Shown here: piece by piece, positions 22,973 to 33,221 of the stretch
How positions within the stretch are numbered: the stretch's first letter is position 1
Layout: the number at the start of each line of letters is the position of its first letter
Assembly: GCA_002221725.1 (NCBI GenBank)
Contig: NJFT01000282.1
Coordinates: forward strand, 1 to 47,922
Length of the DNA stretch: 47,922 nucleotides
DNA from: Scedosporium boydii
Taxonomy: Eukaryota; Ascomycota; Sordariomycetes; Microascales; Microascaceae
Direction: 5' to 3'
Notes under the pieces: model-generated
The model's input: the letters and a program-made list of their open reading frames with translations, nothing else
What the model was told of the DNA's origin: nothing
Database searches by the model: none
Translations under genes and position numbers: made by a program

Positions 22973-24529
22973 CCCAACCGAGAGCTCTTCCTCCTTAACA
23001 TCCCAGAGACAGCTCTCCCGGATCCCATTCCAGTTCTGACCCAAATCACCTATCTTTATAGGAAGAGTTATGATTCTCTCGCTCGCAGATGCTCTGTTAT
23101 TCACAGTTTCTATATCCAGGGTCTTCTTAATCTGAACAACCTGGAAAAGGGTCATTACGAACCCTTGAGACACCTTTACTGCCGCCAGAGGCGGTATCCA
23201 GACAATGCGGAACGCCTCTTGGCAGGGCTTTGATCAATTTTATACAGCCAGTCAAAGTGTGCATGGGATTCGGCACATAATTCTCCGCTTTGGCTCCTCC
23301 AGAGTTGGTGCTACGGCCACGCCTACCACGCAGTAGTCTTGGATGCACCAGCCCTTCAAGCTCTTGGTCCTGGAGGCTTCAGGGCTACAAGCATCCAGAA
23401 AATCGGGAGCTCTATGACCGCCCATAGTCGGCTAGCGCCGCCACCAAGGGTTGCGCAGTTTATACCTCGAACACCGGGGTCTCACTGCATTCCACGGCAA
23501 ATGTCCGAGTAGGTCCGTGGTCGCGCGGGGGTCACGAGGTGAGTACCGCGAAGCCTCTCCGAGGATCTAGCTAACTTCAATCCCTAGATCCCCGAGAATT
23601 TTTGGGGTGCGGCACAGAAGGGTTTAGTTGTGGGAAACACAACTTTTGAGGAGATGTCCCTGCGACACTGAGCCAACGGTGGATTCTCGCGCAGGGCTCT
23701 GCGTGAATTCAAGGCAGTCAACGGGGCTTCCGGAGACTCAAGTCCGCCTGCTCAAGGCGCAATTAATGAAAATGGCAACTCAGCTTCGATTACTCTGCGG
23801 ATCTCTACTAAGATCATTCATCTTCCTTCATGGAAGGCTATCCGGCGGAGCTCTCTATCCGGAGAAACGGAAGGCCTGGCACTTCGAACATAGGGCATCG
23901 CTCAAATCGCGGTTAATTCCGGCTATTGGGACTCCAGAGTCCTCATCACTCCACGCTATCTATCCAACCTCACTGAGATTCTCTAATCCAACGAATCTCA
24001 AAATCGATATCGTCACAGAACGGATCGTCAGGCATACTGCGGTTTCATTATGATTAACACGAAGATACTCATGCTGGAAACTAGCAGTATTCGCGGCTGC
24101 AGCACGCCAACTGACCAACCCCTGACATGGTTTATTCGGTTGGGAGCTAAACTCCGGTCACAATTTGCAATCAGGTCTTACGTTGGTCTTGCGTACCGGT
24201 CCACAGCCGGGTCTATTGGGAGTCGCCAGGGACTCGTCTTCTAGACGCCCTATCTTGAAGGCCAGAGGCTGCCGTTGCCCCTCGAAGAACCGCTGTCAAA
24301 GAAACCGAAGACTTCGTACTCGCCAAATTCTCCACTAAACGCAACGAAATGTGAGATCGGCAAAACCCCCCAGACGACACGGAAGGCCCTAGTGTGGCCA
24401 GTTGCGCGGGGGCTGACCAACGCCTTTAACCTCCTCGGCCACATGATCCTGATATCCACGACGATACGCTATGTCGCGAAAAAGAAGAGTGCCGCGCTTA
24501 CAGATCCTTGGAGATATCTCAGTTCTTGA
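22973..24529 (+). pseudogene. Stop-interrupted long frame, unknown protein relic
   Basis: One reading frame runs for 519 codons with nine stops (starting at 23231, 23510, 23540, 23585, 23669, 23891, 23984, 24242 and 24527). Random DNA of even base composition would be expected to give about 24. Between stops the translation has ordinary protein composition, for example RCSVIHSFYIQGLLNLNNLE, HAYHAVVLDAPALQAL and GNSASITLRISTKIIHLPSW. A consensus intron-like segment (GTGAGT, AGCTAAC, CCCTAG) lies at 23539-23587 and would remove two of the stops, though the two sides are then out of phase. I recognise no family. A second frame is also open over 23628-24053, so low stop density here may partly be compositional. 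Confidence 0.35.
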
Positions 24530-24599
24530 TTTGCGTGATTCTTCAAGGCTCATTCCAGTATGGCCAAGGAATGAAGAGTAACAAACGTTCGCTGTCAAC

Positions 24600-24797
24600 T
24601 TCGGGAAGACAGTTGTGAAAGACTGTGTTCCAACATTGGTCCACAAATCTGTCGAAGCCGCTTCTTACGCGACCCAGACTCTTTACAATGACCTCATCAG
24701 GCAGTTCGAATGCGAAGCGGATAGAGCTCCATCCTACACATTAACGTTTGGCAGACGCTACAAGCTATATATTGAACGGGGGACAAGCAACATCTAA
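24600..24797 (+). pseudogene. Coding-like segment, copy A of a local duplication
   Basis: A 65-codon frame reads FGKTVVKDCVPTLVHKSVEA and continues with a helical, charged stretch to a stop at 24795. No family is recognised. A diverged copy occurs 761 bp downstream. In an ungapped comparison of 24617-24660 with 25425-25468 I count 32 identities in 44 bases. Confidence 0.4.
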
Positions 24798-25075
24798 AAC
24801 CCCTTACCATCTTCCCTGTTGTCGGTACATCCTATATACAAAAGGAGCACATTAATGGTTTTGTCACGGCATTACCGGGGAGGACTTTCGCTATCAGTCC
24901 GCGATACCAGAAGTTCCTTGATGTCGCAGCCGATGAGCTGCGTTGTGGGTCGTGCTCTTTTGCAGTTCGTCAGACCCATCAAACATTAGGAAACGGCCTC
25001 GATGCCCACATCCCGGCTTCACAGATAGCCCCATTGCCGAAACCAATGAACTCGCCGTATTTCTCAGCGGCACAT
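24776..25075 (+). other. 100-codon open frame, coding-like, no start
   Basis: The same frame as the 22973-24529 relic reopens here for 100 codons and overlaps copy A. It includes PLTIFPVVGTSYIQKEHING and SPRYQKFLDVAADELRCGSC. I know no matching family. It may be the continuation of the upstream relic. Confidence 0.25.
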
Positions 25076-25360
25076 TAAGTGATGGAACCCTGCCTCAAGA
25101 TAATAGGGGCGGCTGCATCTTGCCATATTCCTCGCGGTGCTTGTGCTTGAGAATCATCATCGTCGCCGCCCCTAGCTTCTCATTGTCGATGGAGCTACCA
25201 GCATGGCTGAATGGGACGAAATCCACTGTCCCGTTGGCCGCTTTACTCATCGACATTTGTCGAGATCGGTTCATGACCGAGTTGCCCGCGCTGAAATTCG
25301 AAGCCGCTTAGAGCATGTTATAGGACAATAACCCGCTCGACGCGTCTGATCTTGGACATT

Positions 25361-25590
25361 TTTGGGAAAACTGTTGTGGTTCCCTGAAAAGACGCACAGA
25401 AAGTGACAAAGTTGAGTACGATCTGAAAGACTTAGTTCCCACATTGGTACATAAGCCTACGGAAGTGGGCTAGATATAGCAAGACATCGTCTAACGTTCG
25501 TTGCGGTGATCAAAGCATCATTCCTTGACTTCTTCTCTTCGCAGTATTTGGCGGATATCGATGCCTCGAAAAATGGAGGAGACATGCCGT
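25361..25590 (+). pseudogene. Coding-like segment, copy B of the local duplication
   Basis: FGKTVVVP at 25361 corresponds to FGKTVVKD of copy A. After an insertion of roughly 40-50 bases with a stop, KDLVPTLVHKPTEV follows in another frame, then DIARHRLTFVAVIKASFLDF. The combination of frameshift and stops shows it is not functional as it stands. Confidence 0.4.
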
Positions 25591-26487
25591 AACTATAAAA
25601 GAGGTGCTAGACACCCCAAACGATGGACAATACAACGATATATGATAACTGCACGCGAATAACCGTCCAGCCACTTAGTCACTCGTGAATATCGAGTTGA
25701 GGCTCAGCTATCGGTCCTGCTATAGAGTCTTTGCGACGACCGTCATCCCCACAAAGACGACTAAGCGATTCTCTCCGTTGTGAGGAGAATTGAGCTGCGT
25801 CACCTCGCTTGGAACTCTTTGCGAAGCTACTGCGCAATTGGCGACATGGCGCGGCAACCTTGACAAACGAGAGCTTTTTGAGACGGGATGAAGATTGTCG
25901 ATTCGAATGACGATGAAACAGAGGAATTTCTTTTTGGCAACCATTACCAGGAAAGATGCCGCCGCTATGAATCCCGACCGTATATTTCCTAATTCAGAGC
26001 AAACACCAGTTGTGAGTTTGCGGTGCCTCCTACTGGCGAATCCGGCCTTGCAACACCTTCCCGCGTAGCGCCCGGCAGTTAGCACCTCCCTTCGCCGGCA
26101 CGGAGCCAAGACACGCTTATGATACTGGAGAGAGGCAGCAAACGCTATTGGAAGGTGGGAAACAGCTGCCAAGGTTGAGAATGCTCTGGGGCTCCTCTGC
26201 TACTCAGCGCTAATTGCTATTCCGCTTCTCCCAGCCGAATGGTCGTCCTTCTGGGCCGTCCAGTGCTGTAACCACCGCTACGCCGGCTGTAGTGGCTTCT
26301 TCTCGGGCCACCCGCAGGAACGCACATTCGCCCCACGTCCGCTGCGTATAGCCGTGTGACAAAACGGACGAAACTGGCGACGTTGTGCTTGGGGGGAGGG
26401 CATGATGAGATCCTGTCCTCTGTTGTTGTTTCCAAATGTCTATGGATATCTCTTATCTATTATATATAGATCTCTCCTACTCGTTCA
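25591..26487. other. Intergenic part of the island
   Basis: No gene can be supported. The longest frame is on the minus strand (25720-26172, 150 codons), without motif. A TATATATA tract lies at 26461-26468. Confidence 0.4.
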
Positions 26488-27378
26488 ATGCTCGGCCTTC
26501 TGGCGTCTTCGGAGGTTGTGTTGATCACTCCGTACAAGCGCAACCTGGCATGCATGGAGGAGGAGCTGCGCAAAGACGACAAACTACGCCCGAGAGATGG
26601 CGAGTAACGACGACGGACTCGTTTTTGGAGAAGCCTTGAGATGACGACAGTGACGAGCCGGCGCCCGAGGAGCCCAAATTAGAACCAGACTCACCCGACC
26701 CGCCCACACTGTCCAAGACAGCCGCCGAGCTCGCTAACGTAACCCGGGAGCAAGCCGTAACCACGCTGAAGAGGCTTCGGGATGGGTATAAGGACAGGTC
26801 CGGCGCGGGCTACTCCGCGGCCATCACCAACGAAGCCGGCTGCGAGTTCGTCCAGAAGGTGGCGAACCGCAAGGTGAGCCAGCCATTGTCCTCGCGTATA
26901 GCGGAGTATGACTGACCACTATGCGTAGGACAACGGCTACTTCATTGTATCGGGCGAATGTACGAGGATTGGGCTTTTATATATGGTGGCTGCGTTGCTA
27001 CAGCATGAGGAAGCTGCGGAAAGGTGCAGCAGCGAAGTGTTTCGAGCACACCTTGACAACCCGAACATCGAGTTGCCGAAGGGTAGCCACTGGACGAAAA
27101 GCATCCATAGCGGTTCCGACGCTATGGGGTCCTGTTTTGGGAGAGACCCCAGAACCGGTGGCAGGATATACAAGCCTTATTATATCTTATGCCGTTCCTG
27201 CGGCGGTTTATTACGGCGTGCTGATCGGTCGATGACGCGGTGGGATTCAGAGGCCAGATTCGGTATTGACAATGGTCGTGCCGCGATCCTGTTCTGGAGT
27301 ATAATTTCCACAAGATATTCCCTGGTTTTGCCCAAATCCAAACCAATGAAGAGCACGCACAACCTTTTTCCAAGATGA
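26488..27378 (+). CDS. Candidate three-exon gene of unknown function
   Basis: ATG 26488 opens a frame that joins through two short introns, 26604-26650 (47 nt, GTAACG...CAG) and 26874-26928 (55 nt, GTGAGC...GACTGACC...TAG), into 262 codons ending at 27378. Both joins keep phase, and the first removes an in-frame stop. The product begins MLGLLASSEVVLITPYKRNL, has a Glu/Asp/Pro-rich linker (about 38-60), a helical region (about 62-113) and a C-terminal part with YFIVSGECTRIGLLYMVAAL. The phrase VVLITPYK resembles the conserved strand of SF1 helicase C-terminal domains, but this is a short match. The last third is basic and less convincing. It may be a real lineage-specific gene, or the front part of the P-loop segment that follows. 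Confidence 0.35.
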
Positions 27379-27686
27379 CCGCGGTCAAGGGCGGCCTTTT
27401 CGATATCACCGGAGGCCCCGGTTCGGGCGAGACGACCTTCGCGCTTACCTGTCTCCTGGCAGCGTTGGACGGAGGCTTCTGCAAACCAGCCGAGCGCGTC
27501 ACGCCCCAGCGTCATCAGGGATGGGAAACCTTCTCGAACTCGGATCTCTCGGACGTTGATACAATTGCAATAGTTCCCAGGTATAGCAGATTGATCATTG
27601 AATCAAAGGACTCTGGAATCAATCTTGGATCAATACCGTCACGGGCGAGATCAACGAGTTACTTTGGGAAAAATCTTCGGGGTTAA
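27270..27686 (+). pseudogene. P-loop NTPase frame with lysine-to-glutamate Walker A
   Basis: A 138-codon frame contains GLFDITGGPGSGETTFAL around 27393-27446. GxxGxGK[ST] is the Walker A consensus; here the invariant lysine is replaced by glutamate (GAG for AAG), which should abolish normal nucleotide binding. The residues before (VLEYNFHKIFPGFAQIQTNE) read like protein. After about 60 further codons no Walker B is found before the stop. The frame overlaps the end of the upstream candidate gene in another phase, so an intron or a frameshift may separate them. The segment could belong to an NLR-like or helicase-like gene. Confidence 0.45.
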
Positions 27687-27748
27687 GATCCCAATTTACA
27701 TGCCCCCCGGCCCTCTTATAAAGTTATACTCGCCAGACTATGACCCAG

Positions 27749-28759
27749 ATGAAGTCAGTAAGGGGCCTGTTCGCCATTCACCAGGACACGATTAGCAAGA
27801 TTGTTGATATCATGAGAAACTCTCTAGAGAAACTCTCTAAATCAATCCAACAGGAGCATGCGCACCCTTGGATCCTCAACCATAAATAATTTGCTCGCGC
27901 CGGCAGGGCGTACGGCGTACTCCTGGAACGAGCGTTTCTCCAACGAAATCCTCCGGCCCATACTCCGGCTCATACAACGCAAGCGAACCATGAAATCGCC
28001 ACTCACGTTGCCCTCCGGTGCAGTCATCTTCCCTTGGATTTTGAGACTCTGTACTCAGCACTGAACAGAGCTTGGCGAATGCGAAATTCGGGGAATGCGA
28101 TCCCTTTTCTCGCCAAATATACCCTGAACCATCCATTGATGGCAATTGGCAAAATTGCCAACAGCCCGGTGTGGGGGATAGCACCGCTGAATATCGCCGC
28201 AGCCCAAGGGCACTTAGCAGCTTTGCATATATTAATCAACACCCGACATACCGACATCAACTCTCACGATGATTGTGGAGAGGGGATTACTGCGCTGATG
28301 CATGCGGTTCATCGTAAGCATGCTGAGTGCGTTCGCCTACTTCTCACACACCCAGGCATCGATGTGAATCACAGTGGCCCCCTGGCCATTTTAAGACGGT
28401 TCGTGATGAATATGCACCAACCTTCTGCGAGACCTATGATCGTGAATTCTGGCCTCCTAAGCCAACGAAACCCTCTCAGCCTTCGACCCCGGGACCCTAG
28501 ATCAGTCGCCCGGCTCACCCAGCAAGCTATAGAAAGTCCCCCTCAGTGGTACAGAAGGGAAGACGAACCCCAGGAGCACCGCCGAAGTCTGTCAAACCTC
28601 CCTCTCGACCCCCCCGTCCCGCCGTTCACAGCGAATCAAGGGACAACCTCCATCCTAGTCAGTCTCCACGCCAACAAGGATTACCGGGGTGGATGCATGA
28701 CTACCAACGACGGGAATTCCGCGATCGAGAAACAGAAGAAGTCTTTACTCCCACAATGA
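27749..28759 (+). pseudogene. Ankyrin-repeat protein relic with in-frame stop
   Basis: From ATG 27749 one frame runs for 336 codons interrupted by a single internal TAA at 27887. The front 46 codons encode a helical segment (IHQDTISKIVDIMRNSLEKL). After the stop come a possible F-box-like patch (SHLPLDFETLYSALNRAWRM) and two clear ankyrin repeats at about 28174-28375: GIAPLNIAAAQGHLAALHIL, then GITALMHAVHRKHAECVRLL with THPGIDVNHSG. Ankyrin repeats mediate protein binding. The last 120 codons are Pro/Arg-rich and probably out of frame, since another phase reads more like protein there (FKTVRDEYAPTFCETYDREF). So at least one stop and one likely frameshift are present. Confidence 0.55.
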
Positions 28760-31700
28760 CGAATACGTTACAAACCAGCACTTGGACGCCAAAGATCACT
28801 GGGGTTCCCGAGGACCGGTTCGGAACTCGAGACTGAGTTGGCCACTCAATGCTTCACTAATATCGAGGGAAGGAAACATCGCGGGCTTTTAATGCGCTAT
28901 TCTCGAACACGCGGACGTGTTTCATTCTTAAAGCTGACGAAAATTATATAGATATTCCTGCTGGATATGAGCGTCGAGCGACAGCGACCCTCGGGATCAT
29001 TTGTTCCCGGCTGTTCTGTGCTGGGGCCTACGCCTGCAATGCATCTTGTCGTCTTGTCGTCTTATCGTCAAGTTCAGGTGATCAACATGGAACGCGAAGC
29101 AAGTGTTCTCAACGTGGCACTTTTTATTGGGGATTCTGGGCCGTGACCTTCAATAGCCCTCAGCGCACTACCCGCTAGAGGCAGTGTTGGACCTGCCTGT
29201 CGTTGCGTGTTTCGACGTGCTGGTGAGTCTGGCTCCGGCGGCCCTCCATCACCGAGCTAGTGGCTTTTCTCTTGTTTGGTAGAGCGATTGCACAGTCAAC
29301 CTCGGTGATGATCCCGAGTTGTTTGTCTGGCATGCTGCATGGCATATTCGTTATATGCTCTCTCTTTCTAGCAGCACCCCAAATTCTCAGCTGCTCCGCA
29401 AAGGTCACGTCAGAAGATTCACAGCGGAGAAGAATCGATATGATAGACGTTGTCTATTGGGAAGGACTACAAGTTCCTAGCAACGACGCACTCGAGCAAT
29501 TATACTCTGTACTCTGTCAGCTCCCTCGATGCTTCCGCATTCGAGAAAAGTACTAGCTGCCTACCCGCTGTTGTTTCATCATCAACACTCGTTTATATAC
29601 CTAGATCTTGCCTTTTCATCGGATTGGAGGCTTTCGTGATTCTCGTGGGGAATTGAACTCCCCGACATTCGCTTCTTTGTCAACAGATCTCGGCACCTAG
29701 AACCTTTAAAGACTAGATCGCATACCTGCCAACTGCTCCAATGCCCTACCCTGCATGTTCTCCCGCCTCAGCGAGAACAAAGAGTTATATATTGGAATGA
29801 ATCCGTAGCACTCGATGAGCTTAGCTGTGTTCATAACGATCTCGCAGGCTCAGGCATCGGGCCGTAATACCGCAGCCGAGACCACGGCTTGACTGGTGAT
29901 CATGATGATTATGAGCGGGAGGTTGGCAGTGACACTGCTGCCGTGCCCCTAGTGCCTCCTTACTAGCGTTGTCGCCTTTAAAGCTCTAGTGACGAGCTTT
30001 CGGCGAAGCCTCCTCCTCGATCTGTGGGATTGTCGGAACGGTTCTCCAGCACCGGCCGTGGGCTTTCGTTGCTTGTTTTCGTCAATTCACGTTCCAAGCT
30101 CCACATGTCCGGTTCCCTAACTTTATATACCGACCGATCCAGTTGACGATGGCAACAACGCGACTGATCATACAATCAGATTCGAAATGATCAATTGTTC
30201 GCGAGTTTCTCAACGTACGGAACCGGAATGTTCCGAACGACTGTCCGAGCAGGCAGAGAGTCTATACGATTTCTCAGCAAGTGAAACATGCTGAAAACCT
30301 TCCAAGGAAGAGCTGCTCGCGTATTGGATTTCTCAGGAGCGAAACGGCCTCTATAAAGAATATATCCTTACTATATAATGCAGTCATGCAGAAGTAAAAC
30401 GGGCGACGTCAACCTTCGCCCGAGGCACATCGCAGCTGTGGCCTCCTGATGACTCCGGTGACGACATGTGAAGTGTGCCGCTCGCCTCCTGGTATGCCCT
30501 CATACTCCCCCCTCATCGTGTTCGCAGCTGACCGTTTGTAGGCGCCTTCGTCAAGTGTTTCCATCGCCCAATGATGAGCGATACAAGCCTCTACCTCTTC
30601 TCAGGGTGGGTGTATGCTGGTTTATTTCACTAATCGCAGCTCTTTCCTCTTTCGAAGTCGCGTTACAACGGACCTCAAATCAAACCCTCGATAGTGTGTC
30701 TTGATTGCCCTGGGGAGAAGAGGGTTCTGGAAATGGTGAATTTTAAGCCAGGCCGCCCTCCTCTGGACGGCGGCCAATTTGATCTGGTGTCCGATTACGA
30801 CTTGTTCCAGGCCACGGAGTTCGGTATCGACCGATAACACTCTTTATTTCATTGACATCGGCATCTTCCATTCCCATCGTTATCACATATCATATATTGA
30901 CTCGTCGTTGTCCTTTTCGGGAATTTCTCCCCGGCAAAGCGAAAGTGTCAGTAGTAGGATTTATAGGCTACCACCCACAACCAAGCCTCGTACGAACTGC
31001 TCGAGATTCCTTCCTTCTTGTTTGTATTTCCGTTGGCGTAGCTACTTAGCTCGCTATGTTCGTCATAATTTCGGCGCGTGCCCCCTGACTGACTAGTACC
31101 ATGGCTCATTGGGGTCAGTGTTAAAATACTCAAGCCGAAACAAGCTCTCAGTTCTGGGGTTTTGCGCCGCATCCACCCCTTCGCCCGCCGGATCCGGCTC
31201 ATGAATTCCGCTTCTCAGCGCGCGTCTTCTCTTGACGACGTCGGTTCCTCCCAGCAACGTCGCTTCGTCCTCTCGGCCTATCACCCTTCCCCTGATCAAC
31301 CACTAAAACCATCTTTTAAAGCGAAAAGTCTACACACTTCGAACTAACACATACCCCTCCGACCTTGACCTCAACAAAGCCCTCGACACGCGAAACGGCC
31401 CGAGCTCCTCCCGGCGCGAGGTGCCAATCATGACATCCTCCCCGTCCGGATTCCTCAGAACCGCGACCATATCCGCTATCGAGGAGGAGAGCGCCTGGCA
31501 GACACGATACCTAGTTTCTTGCTTACACTTCTAGGACCTATCCCACTAACCCGTGATGATTTGGGACGAAGAGACACTGGAGCTGTACCAAAACGAGACA
31601 CCCGGACCGCCATGAGTGTAGAGGCTTGGGCGGTCCGGAGGAGGAAGGAAGGGATATCCGACTAGTTTGTCGTCGTTTGCCCAGCCCAGACACCCCAAGG

Positions 31701-33221
31701 TAATTGGGAATATGGTCTCTTAGTAATTGCGAAAGAGACAGTAAGCCCGGTAGCAGAATCGCCGGGATCAAGAGCCTGTGGAGAAGGGAACTCATTGCAT
31801 ACTTACATGCTAACCCAGCGATTAGTGAATAAATGAGCATCCACCGGCACCTCGCGGCAAAGACGGCTTTACATTCATCCCAAGGCCGCCTCGGCTCTGT
31901 CTTGTCCCTTCAGTGCTCACTGGGATTTCCACTCAGTATATATAGAGTTCCCAACCTGCAGTCCATCTGACCATCCTCCACACCTACATGCCCTGCGCTA
32001 TAGAAGCAGTGTTACTATTCTCGAGGAAAAAGCGTATGAACAACCTCTCGTGTCCCTTCAAGGAATTGCAGCGAATAATGATCATTTTAGGCGACATGAG
32101 AGCACGCCGCCGTCGGTTCTCGCGGTGGTCGGACTACATAAACACCTCATCGGCACCGATATCAGTGGAGACGAACCTAAGCAGACAACCTTCTTCATTA
32201 TGACTTCTGGTATACTATACTTGTAACTACGTCACAAAGACGGAATTTTGTAGATAGCTAAAGGTATGCTTCTGGGCCTATCGCAAGTTTCCATTTACTA
32301 ACCCCCTTCAGGATCCGACGCACCTGTGCACCTGCAGAGTCAGAGGTTAGAGCGTGGTATATGTTATAGACGCTTTTTCGTGGGTGTTTACGTCTTCGAG
32401 AGGACGCCTCCCAAAACATCAACCTGACACGCAAGAGAACGGTCTTGGACTTCTTGTTGATCGCGAAACTCATCGCGAACCACATTCAACCCGTGCATCC
32501 AGGCATTTTTCAGCAGTTCTGAGAAAGTATATAAAGAAGAGATGGCGGATGAATTCTCGTCGCTACCGGCCGTTTGCCGGATTACGGGCAAGTTAAACAG
32601 GCCGGAACTCCTCCGGTTCTAGGACAATAACAAGTGGCGGCAGGAGATTCTGGGGCAGAAAGAGATCATGGCATGAAGATTTATTGAATACCGCGAGAGC
32701 CTACCCGGAGCGCTTGAGCTATCGCTACCAAGCCTATCATGCGTGAAGTCGAATGGCCTGGAAAGACAGTTCAGTTCGTATCACCAACGCAAGCGGCATT
32801 TGCCTCAATACGCACTACGTTCAAACAGCGGCCGGAAATTTTCAGATGAGATTAACATCGAAGAGTATATAGAATCGGGCGAACGGTCTGGAAAATGCCC
32901 TATAAACGGCGGGATACACTAAGGCGCCCGTTGCCCTGGACCTCCCGTTCTGTCAACTGAAGCTCGAAAAGGAAGGCCTGGAAAGATATCCGCGGCAGTG
33001 TAAGTAATGCCATGCAAAGGAACACGAGCAAGCAGCAAACTAACAGATTTTCAACTCATAGATAGTTCGCCCCCGTTCACTCAATCTCATGGCCGCGGAA
33101 ATATCTCTGCCGAGGGGATGGATGTGCTGCTGTCCGTCTCTTTCGGTCCCGGGACCACATCTATAGATCTCTATATATGACACGATGAGCCTGCTGCAGC
33201 TCATGCCCTCCCTTTTGTCGG
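28760..33221. other. Island segment with scattered short coding-like frames
   Basis: No complete gene is supported over 4.5 kb. Frames that read like protein on the + strand include 30634-30837 (67 codons, ending FDLVSDYDLFQATEFGIDR), 31162-31347 and the 32.6-32.9 kb stretch containing RFIEYRESLPGALELSLPSL after an in-frame TGA. TATATA-type tracts recur (for example near 29787, 30353, 31938, 32527). None has a family signature. Confidence 0.3.

Noticed and set aside
22973..24529. Argument that all stops arose by C-to-T change
   Set aside because: Every stop codon is one C-to-T step from CAA, CAG or CGA, so this observation carries no evidence by itself.
26461..26468. TATATATA tract as TATA box of the candidate gene at 26488
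   Set aside because: It is only about 20 bases before the ATG, so transcription would start at or after the start codon.
30606..30639. Intron joining two coding-like frames near 30.6 kb
   Set aside because: The implied intron is 34 nt, shorter than fungal spliceosomal introns normally allow, despite the correct phase and a CTAAT motif.
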